This document shows, piece by piece, positions 1 to 10,193 of a stretch of 64,000 bases of DNA. The notes beneath the pieces are model-generated. The model worked only from the letters and a program-made list of their open reading frames with translations. It had not been told where the DNA came from and made no database searches. The translations under genes were made by a program, and so were the position numbers. Source of the DNA: Prorocentrum cordatum (taxonomy: Eukaryota > Sar > Dinophyceae > Prorocentrales > Prorocentraceae); contig CAUYUJ010022392.1 of NCBI GenBank assembly GCA_963575745.1, positions 904,176 to 968,175 on the forward strand, in the 5' to 3' direction. Each line of letters begins with the position of its first letter. Within the stretch, counting starts at the first letter, position 1.

Positions 1-111
1 TCCCAGGGGGGATATCTAACCTATGGCCGCTTGGGCCCCTCAAAGTGGAGGGGGGGGCACAGGAGCAGGAAAAATCAACGAATCGACACCGGATGTGCAT
101 TAACTTGACAC

Positions 112-259
112 GTTCTGATAGGGGGCCTCCTGGGGCCTCCTGGGAGCCTCCTGGGATTCTACTGGGGACCCCTGAGGCCTGTCCTGGGCGTCCTGCGGCC
201 TCCTGAAGCTGTCTCTGGGGCCTCCTGGGGCTCCCAGGGTCCCAGGGGGGATATGTAAC
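112..259. repeat. Short CTCCTGGG-type degenerate repeat
   Basis: The motif CTCCTGGG and variants recur about every 10-20 bp. Open frames here are repeat translations. Bases 1-111 hold nothing recognisable. Confidence 0.6.
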
Positions 260-274
260 ATGTGGTCTTCTGGG

Positions 275-545
275 CCCCCAGACTGGACCACCACTTGCGC
301 GGCATCTGGGAGCTCAGAGTTGCGAGAATGTCTTGTGCGACACGGGCCGGACCACCTTGCGCACGGCATCTCAGAGCTCAGAGCTGCGAGTATGTCTCAG
401 GCGAGACGGGCCGGACCACCTCGCGCAGGGCATCTCAGAGCTCAGAAGTCCGAGGATGTCTCAGGCGAAACGGGCCGGACCACCTCTTGCGCGGCATCTC
501 CGAGGTCAGAGTTTCGAGGATGTCTCAGGCGAAACAGGCCGGTTG
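275..545 (+). repeat. 64-bp tandem repeat, about four copies, plus orientation
   Basis: The core TGTCTCAGGCGAAACGGGCC (or a variant) starts at about 329, 393, 457 and 521, giving an exact 64-bp period. The same repeat lies at 2,041-2,300 in the opposite orientation, so the two arrays bracket the retroelement fragment between them. The array also forms the 3' break point of that retroelement's RNase H frame, which runs into repeat sequence at about position 560. Confidence 0.85.
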
Positions 546-559
546 CCTCTCCAAGCCCA

Positions 560-1290
560 CCAGGCACAACCCTGAGCGGAGGCTTTGGCCCAGGACTGGT
601 GGCTGCGAATCTCCTCTAACGTGATGGGCGCGGTTAAATCTTCACAATTGCGGAAAAGATCGCGCCAATTTTCAGCATAGGCCACATTGTCGAGGTTTTG
701 GCTAGCGCCAGCCTCCCAAGTGTCTACTACCATGTTGCCGTCACACACTGCATGCACGGGCTCAACCCCCACATTCTGGATCAACATTAAGACATCATAC
801 ACTTCGGCACACCCCGACTGATGGACAGGGTGGGGCAGGGGCCCATACGAAGCCCCGTCCCATCCGCCATGGTGGCCAACCTGGACAGCCCCCCAACCAG
901 CACGTTCCAGCGCGAGATCTCCAGGGCGAAACGCCGAGCCATCGATGGCAACGAAACCACTAAAGACCCCGTTCGGGAGCAGCACACTCCAGACTTGAGA
1001 CGAATCCACGGGGGGGAGGGGCCTCAAAGGCCAGGCTTGGGACGAGGCATCTGGCGGTACCAATGTCATATGGCGAAGCCTCCTCGAAATCAGCAACTGC
1101 TTCCAGCACGTCGAGCTCTCGACGAGTCCACCACGTGGCGGGGCAACCAACAATTCTGTGCCGCGGGGTGCCCAAGTCGCCGCAGAACTTGCACCTCGGG
1201 CATGACGCCCGTCGGTCTATGAACAGGATGCTCTGAGTCTGGTAGCCTCCAGACACGCAGCCCGCGAGGAAGGCCGCCTGCGCCACCTGA
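560..1290 (-). pseudogene. LINE-like retroelement copy 1: zinc motif and RNase H domain, 3'-truncated
   Basis: On the minus strand a Cys/His motif (CPRCKFCG...HRIVGCP) is followed by an RNase H-like domain carrying the expected acidic positions in IDGSAF, GCAEVYDVL and CDGNMVV. RNase H of this type removes RNA from the RNA:DNA hybrid during target-primed reverse transcription. The last conserved block (GN-x-x-AD) is missing because the frame runs into the 64-bp array at about 560. The zinc and RNase H parts lie in different frames; the break coincides with a run of seven G (plus strand) at 1,010-1,016, so it is either a slippage mutation or a sequencing error. The order RT, zinc motif, RNase H matches copies 2 and 3 in this window. 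The family assignment is by motif order only. Confidence 0.7.
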
Positions 1291-1299
1291 CCCCGAGAA

Positions 1300-2030
1300 A
1301 GAAGTTGCCTAAGACCTCGATGATAAGATCCAAGCGCGGGGCCCCTGACAAAACATTCCCGTGGATTGTGATACCCTTCAGGCCCTGCTGCAAGGCCAAC
1401 TTGGTGCCAGACGAAACCAACGTTTCCAGGGTTCTCAAGATACCCGAAGTTGAAGATTATGCCTCTGGAGTCCTTCCAAACAACAGGATGTTGGAGCCCA
1501 TCCTAGATAAGGTACACAACTGCTCCCGCAGGCCCTCGAACATGTTTCCAGTCATAGTCAGGACTCCTGCGGGCAACCTCGAAGATGTCAGTGGATAAGG
1601 CCCCTGGGCAACCACTGCTTACGCCAGGCCTGCACCCAGGACTGGAGGGGGAGGAAGTTGGCCTGGAAGGTTGGGTCCAAGGTCGGGTCGGCGCACAGCT
1701 GGAACTCCAAAGTCCTCGATCGGCCTCGTGAAACTCCAAAGGTGCTCCGAGCGATCACCGCAAGTAGCTGGGAGAGCCTTCTGCTGGACACACCATGCAC
1801 TCGCGCGCCGTCCATGCCTGCAGGGAGACCTCCAGTCTTCAGAATGCGCTTGGCGCCCACAGCTGCCGAACGCAGGGCGCGAAAACGGTGAGCTCGGGGC
1901 TGAAGCTGACCTATCCTCCCAAGATTCACCTTAGCCCCAAGACGTCCTTGGACCTTGAAATCCACTTCCAAGTTTTTCCCGAAACAGCTTGCTGAACGGG
2001 GTGCTGTTGTGATAAAAGCTAACTCTGGCC
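1300..2030 (-). pseudogene. LINE-like retroelement copy 1: region following the reverse transcriptase palm
   Basis: The minus frame 1,971-1,588 contains a segment (GAKRILKTGGLPAGMDGARV then HGVSSRRL) closely paralleling copy 2 (LWRTGIMPSGSHGAG then IGLTDSTLMKL at about 12.8 kb). In LINE-type proteins this helical region lies between the polymerase palm and the Cys/His motif. The palm itself is absent: the element is cut at about 2,030, where the inverted 64-bp array begins. The minus frame 1,438-1,217 probably continues the connector towards the zinc motif. Frame changes within the segment mark it as a broken copy. It forms one element with the RNase H fragment at 560-1,290. Confidence 0.6.
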
Positions 2031-2040
2031 GAGGGAAGTC

Positions 2041-2300
2041 TCAGCAGAGACATCCTCACAAAAATTTGATGGTCCGGGCCGTTTCGCTTGAGACATCCTC
2101 ATAACTCTCGTTTCTGAGTTGGCCAGGATCGGCCGTTTCGCCTGAGACATCCTCGAAAAGTTGCGCTCTGGGACGCCGCGCGAGAGGTGGTCCGGGCCGT
2201 TTCGCTTGAGACATCCTCGAATCTCTGAGCCCCGAGGTGCCGTGCGAGAGGTGGTCCGGACCGTTTCGCCTGAGACATCTTCGAAACTCTGAGCTCTGCC
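2041..2300 (-). repeat. 64-bp tandem repeat, minus orientation
   Basis: Reverse complement of the array at 275-545. The core AGACATCCTC begins at about 2,047, 2,091, 2,145, 2,209 and 2,273. The last three are spaced 64 bp; the first intervals are shortened to 44 and 54 bp. Confidence 0.85.
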
Positions 2301-2315
2301 AAGCTAGGTGCTCAG

Positions 2316-2756
2316 ATGCACCCCATGCCGCCGCAGCTTTTGAATGAGCTCAAGGCCCAAGACTTCCAAGTTCGGGGTCGTGCTGTTCTGATTGCGGGTG
2401 TGGGGGGGGGAGCGTTGTCCAGGCTGAATTTCAACGATGCCGACAAATGCAGAGCCAAGAGGCTCAAAGCTCCTGATCTTTTAGAACTCGTGTCCGAGCC
2501 CAACGGGCACGATCTAGTCACATTGGGCAAGAGATCCGCCTGCGTGATTTTGGGAATTCGAGATTGGTCAAGAGGCGTTATCACAGCGTTTCGTTGTGCA
2601 CTGGACTCCCCAGGCCCGCTCGTTTGGCTCACCCCTCCCATCGTCTTTGGAGTGGTGACGGAGGCCGAGCGTGGTGTAGTGTCTATGGGGCGTTCGGCAC
2701 AAAGAAGGCGGTCCTCCTCGCCAGGTCTCGGAGCAAGGGTGCGTCTCACTCGTTGA
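2316..2756 (+). CDS. Unassigned 146-codon open frame (doubtful)
   Basis: An ATG-initiated frame of 146 codons with no domain I recognise. The opposite strand is also open over almost exactly the same interval, so length alone is weak support. The composition is less repetitive than the flanks. No splice or transcript signal is evident. It may be a fragment of a larger gene or chance. Confidence 0.12.
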   Translation: MHPMPPQLLNELKAQDFQVRGRAVLIAGVGGGALSRLNFNDADKCRAKRLKAPDLLELVSEPNGHDLVTLGKRSACVILGIRDWSRGVITAFRCALDSPGPLVWLTPPIVFGVVTEAERGVVSMGRSAQRRRSSSPGLGARVRLTR

Positions 2757-2789
2757 GTCTCCTCAAAGGTGGGATAGACCCTTCATCTG

Positions 2790-3480
2790 GCGTGGAATTT
2801 CGCCGACCGTTCCCCCTTCGGAGAGAGCGACCCCCCCTTCGGTGCCGTGCGTGATTTGTTACCCCCCTTTCTGTGCCACGTGTTGCAGCAGCGGAGCGTG
2901 GTGCGCCAGAGGACCTGGAGGAGGGAGGGGGCCCGCTCGCGGCCAAACTGCAAAGCTTTGTCGAGCGAAGCGCTCGTGGCCGCCAGAACGTGCCGCACGG
3001 GCCCTGTCACGGCCAGCGAGCGAGGCGCCCGTTTCCTGGCCCGCTCACCTGCTTTCAGAACGCGTTGCGAGGATCTCTCGAGCGAGTCGTTGCAGGTTGC
3101 CCCCAGAGGGGGGCCGCCAAGGAGTGTTCGCACAAGCCCGTTCGTGGCCAGACCGGGGAGATATCCCGAGCGAGGCGCCATTTCCCTTGCAAGCTGCGAG
3201 GATGCCTTGAGCGAGGCCCGTCGTTTAGCATACCAAGGGGCGCATGGAAGGTGCGTTGCACGGATCCGTTCGCGGCCAGCTTGCGGGGGCGTTTCCTCGC
3301 CCAGCCTCCTCTGCTTTCAGAACAGACTGTGGGGATGTCTAGGGCGAGGCGCTGGGTTTAGCACTCCAGCTGGGAACCACCAGGGGATATCTCATGACCC
3401 GTTCCCAACTGGATTGCCGCGACGTCTGAAGCGAGACGCCCGTTTGGCGTCACCAATCTCTCTGCATGCAAAGCCCAATG
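2790..3480 (+). repeat. Degenerate repeat related to the 64-bp family
   Basis: Blocks such as CGAGGATCTCTCGAGCGAG, GATATCCCGAGCGAGGCGCC and GGGGATGTCTAGGGCGAGGCG recur about every 40-130 bp. They resemble the GAGGATGTCTCAGGCGAAAC core of the 64-bp repeat, suggesting an older relative. Confidence 0.5.
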
Positions 3481-4290
3481 ATCACAACCGGGGTACGCCG
3501 TGTCTCGCGACGGCCCCTTCTTGCCGCCCCTTGATTTGCATTAGTTTGCAACGCTCCGTTTGGCATTGTTTCCAAGTGTCGTCCGGGACCTACATCGGAA
3601 GGCATCGCGAGGATGGCACCAACGAAATCTGCATGCAAACTCACGCAACCTGCCATGCGATCGGACAACGTGCTGCAAGCTAGCATGAATCCACCGACCC
3701 CAGCTTGCCCAGGGTTGCAGGGCGTGTCAGCGTGTTGATAACCCGCCTCCTGTTCCCTCTTTCCCTGGATTTCAGAACTCCCTAAGGCGCCCGTCGAGAT
3801 CCTGGGGCGTCCGAATCCAACTGCCGACGCCTCCAGGATGCCCAAGAAGTATTCCAAAACGGTTGAACACGGGCTTCGCCGCGCAGAAGAGACTTCCAGA
3901 AGGCGCAGAAAGGTCTCAAGTCACCTCGAATCACTGACAACTCCCCAACTTAGAGCTCACAACAGGACACCCCCACAGGGCTTGACGAAGCAACAAGAAC
4001 TCAGGATGTCCCCTGCGTGTTTGTGGTTTTCTCGCGTCATCAACTTTCTGGGCTTCCAAAAATCAAGACGGTCCAAGAGGCCGCTCAAGACTCCGCAGCC
4101 CTCCCTCCCCAAATGTCCCCTCCCCCACGCCTCCGAGAGTCGCAACGTGCCTCCACGAAGTCTTCATGAGGCCACACGAGAGCCCCAGGAAGCTCACATA
4201 CAACCTCATGCCAATCCCCCCTCCCCGAAGCCTCCAACAAGCCCCCCAAGAAACTCCGCAACATACAACAAGAGCCTTTCCAAAGGTCTC
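3481..4290. other. No gene recognised
   Basis: Mixed composition. Short open frames on both strands show no motif I can support. Confidence 0.5.
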
Positions 4291-4299
4291 GTCGTCGTC

Positions 4300-4445
4300 G
4301 TCGGCGTCCCGGTCCTCCTCCTCCCTTTCCCGTTCCCACCCCCTCTCCTCACTCTCCGCCTTCTCTTCTCTTCTTCTTTCTCGTCCTCCTCGTCCTCCTC
4401 CTCCTCCTCCTCCTCCTTCTCCTCCTCCTCCTCCTCCTCCTACAC
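4300..4445. repeat. Polypyrimidine (CCT/TCT)n tract
   Basis: About 145 bp almost entirely C and T on the plus strand, ending in a (CTC)n run. The serine- or glycine-rich frames across it are artefacts. Confidence 0.9.
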
Positions 4446-5215
4446 TCCCTGACTCGCACGACGCCGGCTGAATGGTGAACTCCACTTGGATGATAGCGTA
4501 CCGGGTGTGACAACAACAAGACGGTGGCGAGAGGAATCGCGCGAAGGGTTGCAACGAACGTGGAGAGTGCGATTGGCACATGATCCGTTGAGTTAGAAAG
4601 GAAAAGAGAGGAACGACGAGGAATCGAGCTTTCTGCCAACGCGACCAGGAACGCGGCGTTGAAATTGAATAGGTGGGCGCTCCATACAAAGAAAAGCTGC
4701 ACGCACGGCATGTCGTCGCTGGCGGAGTTTTGCAAGAACGGCAGCGAAACGATGCCAAGACCTCACTTCCCACTCATTGCGGAATGCTTCTTTCGCCGTT
4801 CATGTTTGCCCACACCTCCCATTTGCAAGCTCGGTGTAACGCGACTCATGGGAAATACCGCCTGTGAGCACCGCCTTGTCTCAACGACGCCAACTGAACT
4901 CAGCTGGCAACGCAACCAATATGCTCGTAGTAACTTAGACCGGGCGCTCTCCACCTTGCTGGATGTATCAAGCTGCATGGGTTCGGTTGCTGGAATGTGC
5001 GATTGTCTTTAATCGCGACAATGAGGAAAACTGCGATGTCGTAACATCCTCAACTGCCTAAAATATCAACAACCGTACGTTTTCAAATCGGCAGTCTCAG
5101 AATACACAGGAGACCGCTTTCTCAAGGAATTATACTTCTGCTTGTGCAACGCGCGCGACCCGCCACGACCCGAGCAGTGGCACATTACCAGCTGCGCACC
5201 ATGCTCCCTCCGGCT
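4446..5215. other. No gene recognised
   Basis: Balanced composition, lower in G+C than the neighbours. No motif, RNA gene or repeat was seen. Confidence 0.5.
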
Positions 5216-5335
5216 TTGGGGTACCTCCTCCTCCTCCTCCTCCTCCTCCCCATGCTCCTCCTCCTCCTCCTCCTCCTCCTCCTCCTAACACGTCACTCCT
5301 CCCTCCTCTCTTTCCCGCCTCCTCCTCCTGCACCG
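5216..5335. repeat. (CTC)n polypyrimidine tract
   Basis: Nearly uninterrupted CTC triplets, breaking into CT-rich sequence at both ends. Confidence 0.9.
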
Positions 5336-5399
5336 TACGAAATCCAAAGTTATCATAACACGAAAATCAATAAGCGCTCGCGCTCACGAACTTAGGGCC

Positions 5400-5840
5400 C
5401 CATTGAAATTTGTTGCTCGCGCGCCCCCGAAGATAAGAGCTCTCGTAAATCACGACCTACGCGCCTTCCCGAGGTCGGGGTCTTCGCCATGCAAGTTGCA
5501 CGACGCATGCGCGCTTCCGAAGCCAGGGTGCTTCGTAACGCAGGGCATGCGCGCGCTTCCGAGCCATGGATTTCTCATAAATTCTGGCGTGCGCACGCTA
5601 GCGATGCCAACATCTTTTGTAAATAACGACGCGCATGGGTGCAACCGAAACCATGGCCGGCTGTGAATTACAACGCGCGCGTGTTCCCGTGACCAATACC
5701 TCTTGGATATCACGACGTGGGCTGCGAACCCACCCAACGGAAGCTGCCCACCTCTGTATTTGGATACACGCTGGCGGACCGCATTTGAACCGGCCCACCG
5801 TTTATGAAAGCGTCGGCTTTGGACGCAATGGCAGGAATCG
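5400..5840 (+). repeat. Degenerate ~43-bp tandem repeat rich in GCGCGC
   Basis: The motif ACGACGCATGCGCGC and variants recur at about 5,453, 5,500, 5,540, 5,583, 5,626 and 5,669. Units are strongly diverged. Confidence 0.6.
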
Positions 5841-6099
5841 TCGAATATGACATATGATGCTCGGTTCCAGGCCAACGCGCCCTGGCAAATTACAAGGGGA
5901 GCCCGCCCCCGATGCCACCACCCCTCATACATTAGTGCAGATGCGGGGGGCCAGCCAGCCGGCCATCAACCAGCCCAAATCAACAGCCAACCATACCATC
6001 TTTAAGTCACCAACCAGCCAGCCGAATCGCCAACCTACCACCTGGTCTGGCAGTAATCCACAGATCCGAACAAACGTAGCCGTGCAAGCGATCAGAGAG

Positions 6100-6385
6100 C
6101 GTGTGGTGGGGAGGAGGAGGAGCAGGATGACAAGGAGGGAGGGCGGGAGGAGGAAGGGAGGAGCAGGAGGATGGAGGGAGAAGGATTACCAGGATTACCG
6201 CCATCACAAGAGTGACTCAACCACGACACCGCCTGAACACGATGAGCACCGAGGCCAGGAGGCCCACCCGTGGGGCACGCCTGAGAAGCTGGCGGAACAC
6301 GAACAAGTTCGAAGAAGGAGGAGGAGGGAGGGAGGAGGAGGAGGGAGGAGGCAGAAGGGAGGAGGGAGGAGGGGGGAACGCCTAT
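6100..6385. repeat. Polypurine (GGA)n tracts
   Basis: Two A/G-only stretches (about 6,105-6,182 and 6,313-6,382) separated by about 130 bp of mixed sequence. The preceding stretch (5,841-6,099) holds nothing recognisable. Confidence 0.85.
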
Positions 6386-7280
6386 CCACTTCGGCTTGTC
6401 GAGCGCTGTCATGGCCGTACGTGTCTCGCCGATCTGCATCTGTGGGCTGACTTTGGTGCGCTTCAGAGGCCGCGCAAGTCGTGCGCCCTTCAGATCCGGC
6501 CGCTCCCTCCTGCGGGCTGGGCTGTGCGAGGCTCCAGGAGGGGTCCCCCAAGGGCTTCACAACCACTATTTTGGCGAGGCTGCGAGGCCCCTGGGGGGCT
6601 CCGTGGAACCCCCCTCCCCCAACCCCCCTTTGGAACCCTCATGTCTGTCAAAATGCCCAGCGGGATTCGCCAGGGGCCAGACCAAAACCTCCCTGAATCG
6701 AGGACGCCAGCGATGTACCGCTGGACGCTCCCTGAGAGTTTGTGGATTTGACTCGCGGCATCGAAAATCGTGACGCGGAGTGTACGCCAGGTACAGTTGG
6801 TTGGTGTCTAGTAAAGGGTTATCGAAGAACGTAAAATGTTGCAGTCGGCGTGAATTCTTGGGGCTTGCTCGGGGCCGTCGAGGTCATCTTGGGGCTACGT
6901 GGGCGCCTTTGGGAGTGTTCTGGGGCCATGTCGGAGCATGCCGCCCATCCATCCTGATTCCCGTGACCACTCGCAGCTGCCTTGGGTCGTTTCTGAGCGC
7001 TCAGTGGGCTCGCAGAGCCCCCCATTTGCGTGCGAACTGGAACTAATCTGGGCCGCGCACGGGAGCTAGCAGCACGCTCTGGCCCAGTCGGTCTCGAGTA
7101 GCTGGAATTTTTCTTTCGCGCTGCTATCCAGCTGCCTAGGGCAAACCCCGCCACCGTGTCTGGATTGTGGGTCAGAGGCCTCATGGATGTTGGTCGGGAT
7201 CTGGTGGTTGGCCTCTCGGGTGCCCATAGGAGGCAGAACGCCCTGAAATTCCTTCGGTGGGCCGCTACTCTGTCAGCAGT
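6386..7280. other. No gene recognised
   Basis: G+C-rich with several short frames on both strands. No domain or RNA structure can be supported. Confidence 0.5.
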
Positions 7281-7283
7281 CCC

Positions 7284-7565
7284 TCTCAAGCTCCTCCTCC
7301 TCCTCCTCTTCTTCTTCTTCTTCTCATTATTATTATTCCTCTTCTTCTTCTTATTCCTCTTCTTCTTCTTCTGACTCCTCTTCTTCTTCTTCCTCCTCCT
7401 CCTCCGTCCCGCCCCATCTGGCGGCGCACCGCCTTGGGGATGCCGTTGGGGGCCCCCGAGACGGTGCGCCGAAGGTGGTCGGCGCGCCCCGTCGGGCCGG
7501 GAGCTTGCCCTCCTTCTCCTCCTCCTCCTTCCTCATTCCTCCTCCTCCTCCTCCTGCTCCTCCTC
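7284..7565. repeat. Polypyrimidine tracts (TTC/CTC)n
   Basis: Pyrimidine runs at about 7,284-7,410 and 7,510-7,563 flank about 100 bp of G+C-rich sequence. Confidence 0.85.
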
Positions 7566-8820
7566 GGTGGGCTTTAGAGGTCTTGACATTCGTCAGGGCA
7601 CGGCGGGTGCTCCGGGGGCCCGTCCGACGTCCGTCGCGTCGCCGGACTCGGGCCCATCGGGGCCCAGTGGGGAAGCACTCCCAGCCCACGAGTTTGTTTT
7701 CCTGCCTTGCGTCAGCTTCGACCAAACCCTGATCAAAGCTGCACGGTGGGCTGTCCCATCGACCTCGATTGCCGCCGAGCTTTCGGTTGTCGAGTGGTCG
7801 CTCGTCGCGTTTCGCCTTCAAGTTTCGCCGGGTGTATCCTCCTCCGCCTCCTCTGTAGCTAACCACCCACGGGTTCTCAGCTGCACCCGAATGCATCACG
7901 CCCATACAGCATCAATTGCGAATGACAATGCGCAACCGACTGAATTCCAAGAAGAGGCCCTAGGAGGAGTGGGGGCGAAGGAACGAGAGGGGATAGGGGG
8001 TGAGAGAGAGAGAGAGAGGCAGAGAGAGGGAGGGAGGGAGGGAGGCAGGGATAGAGAGAGAGATACGAATAGGAGCAGGAGTAGGAGCAGGAAGAGTGAG
8101 ATGAGGAAGAGGTGGAGGAGGGAGAGGAGGAGGGTAGGATGTGGGAGAAGAGGATGATAATGAGGATGGGGAGGAGAGGCTGGACGAGGATGATGAAGGA
8201 CAGGGCGAGGGCAAGGAGGAGACAGAGGCGAAGGAGGGGGATGATGAGGAGGAGGAACAAGAGAAGGCATACTGATAGGGTGATGATGCTGATGATGACG
8301 ACCCGGAGAAGGAGTAAAAGAAGGGTTGGGCTGCAATCGCTCACCCCCCGTCCCGACACACAGCTGCGTATGCCAAGCGCGGCACTGCCGATGTGGTGAA
8401 GATCGCCATAGGCTCCCGCCGCACTGCGGAGGTGGCATCGCAGATCGCCTCCCTGCAGCCGTGGCGTCGCCTTCGTCCTAGACTCGCGAGACGGGGTGAT
8501 GCTGTGCCGCAACCGCCTCCTCCACCTCGTCGTCGTGGTCGTCGCTGTACTCCTCCTCCTCCTCTTCCTCCTCCTCCTCCTCCTCCTCCTCCTCCCCATC
8601 ACTCCTCCAGCTCCTCCTCTCCCTTTCCCCTCACCCTCCTCCCCGTCCCCTCCCGTCCCCCCCCTCACTTATTACTCCTCCTCCCTCGCCTTCTCTTTCG
8701 TCTCATCCTCATCTGTATCGTCTCCCCCCTTGTCACCTCGTCTGTCTGCTTCTCCTTCTGCAAGCCTGCAACAAAGCACTCATGGAGCAACGTGCGCAGG
8801 GGGTGGGGGGTGGGGGGTAG
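7566..8820. other. Low-complexity region: GA-rich tract then CT-rich tract
   Basis: 7,566-7,955 shows nothing recognisable. About 7,960-8,330 is GA-rich on the plus strand and 8,540-8,760 is CT-rich. The basic or serine-rich frames are composition artefacts. Confidence 0.7.
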
Positions 8821-8822
8821 GT

Positions 8823-9206
8823 CAAGTTAGCCAGCTCGAAGGAGCCTGAGGGCTCCGTCCACTCCCACCCGCCCTCCCACAACATAAGAAGCAAGTGCGT
8901 CGCGTCCGACGCCTGTCGCTCATCTTATATCGTGGGCGGCTAGACGCTCAGAGCGCGACATGAGCTGCGTCCTATTCTTGCCGCGTATTGAGCAACGTCG
9001 ACGAGAAACAAGACCGCGCGCGATGTACGCCGCGCCCCGCTCCAGCCTCTCATGTTACATCGTCGGCGACAAGATGTCCAGCGCGCGAAGTGCGCCGCGT
9101 CTCATTCCAGCCACGCGTATTGCACCGCCAATCGTTTCGCTCCTGCCGCGCATGGAAGAGGGGGAGGAGGAGGAGGAGGAGGAGGAGGAGGAGGAGGAGG
9201 AGGAGG
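8823..9206 (+). repeat. Family Z dispersed repeat, copy 1, ending in (GAG)n
   Basis: About 330 bp starting AAGTTAGCCAGCTCGA, closely matching 19,818-20,160 across its length with scattered substitutions, and 21,025-21,095 in part. It ends in a purine run (9,153-9,206), as the second copy does. It includes CACAACATAAGAAGCAAG and the phrase GTCGACGAGAAAC shared with family Y. Confidence 0.85.
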
Positions 9207-9352
9207 ACGCAGGACGCAGCATAGAACGTACAAGCAACGAATGGAGAGCACGCCAGGGCAAGAACAGATGGAAAGAAACACAACTTAAAAGATAAGACGC
9301 GCTGCGTGCGACACCCAGGCGGCCATCACACGCGGAAGAAACCCAACCGAAG

Positions 9353-10193
9353 CTAAAGCTTAGCTCTGGTGGCTGGGTGCCGCCCGTCGGCGAACCAGTC
9401 CCTGGCTCTGCGCCGGGCGGGGTTCGGGGGGGCCGAAGGGCAGACCTCCCCAAGGGCATCGATCTTGGAAGAACCGATGGCCACGCGAGCCCCACATCGA
9501 ATACAGAACAAGAATGGACTAGAACGCAGGACCCTATGGCCGTCGCATTCGAAAAGGGTCGCACTCCCCACCGCCCCGTCGGCAGCAGTAGCAGCAGCCA
9601 CCCCAGCAGCCTCCCCATCCCCTTGGCTACGCCACTGCTCAACAGCCAGGGCGAGGGCTTGGAGCATGGGCGGCGGATCACACTTGGCTCCTGGCTTCAG
9701 AAGCATCTTAACACTGGCAGGGGTCCGAGCCACAGCCAAACAACGCCTGCACTGCAGCGCAGGCGAGCCAGGTGCCAGGGGGACGGGATCATGGGCGAGA
9801 AGGACAACCATCTCGTGCCTCTCCGCCACCGCCTTGGGCAAAGGAGGGCCAGAGTCCTGCGCCTCAAGACGAGCGCAAATCAGCTGCACCGCCCTCGACA
9901 AAAACTCAAAGGTACACGTGCACTCTTTCACCGAGCTCTGGAGGGCATCGACAGCGATTTGTGCAATCGCGACGTCCTTAGCTTCGAGCTTGGTGAACAA
10001 ATCAGCCCAAGCATTTCCCATGAAACGGTGGATTTCCGCCAACAGTTCCAACGACCGATGCGCGGGAGTCCAGGCCATCGACGGCCTCGAACCCAAATGC
10101 TCAGACAATCTAAAAATCTTTCGCCAGATCGACGGGTGGCGCGCGAGGCCGCACTCAAGCTCGGAACCCCAACGCTGGCTCTCGCGAACAAAA
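9353..10193 (-). pseudogene. LINE-like retroelement copy 2: RNase H C-terminal part and C-terminal zinc modules
   Basis: The minus frame reads an RNase H end (WTPAHRSLELL, then MGNAWADLFTK), a spacer, and two Cys modules: CRRCLAVART with a third Cys about 19 residues later, and CIRCGARVAI with a third Cys about 18 residues later. The same order occurs in copy 3 at 54.6-55.9 kb, so the paired CX2C modules are a family trait and probably bind nucleic acid; that role is inference. The segment is cut at 10,193 by composite element copy A, and its N-terminal half continues at 11,737. Joined across the element the frame is intact (SDHLS then FVRESQRW), matching SDHLSAVKEGSSW in copy 3. Confidence 0.75.
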
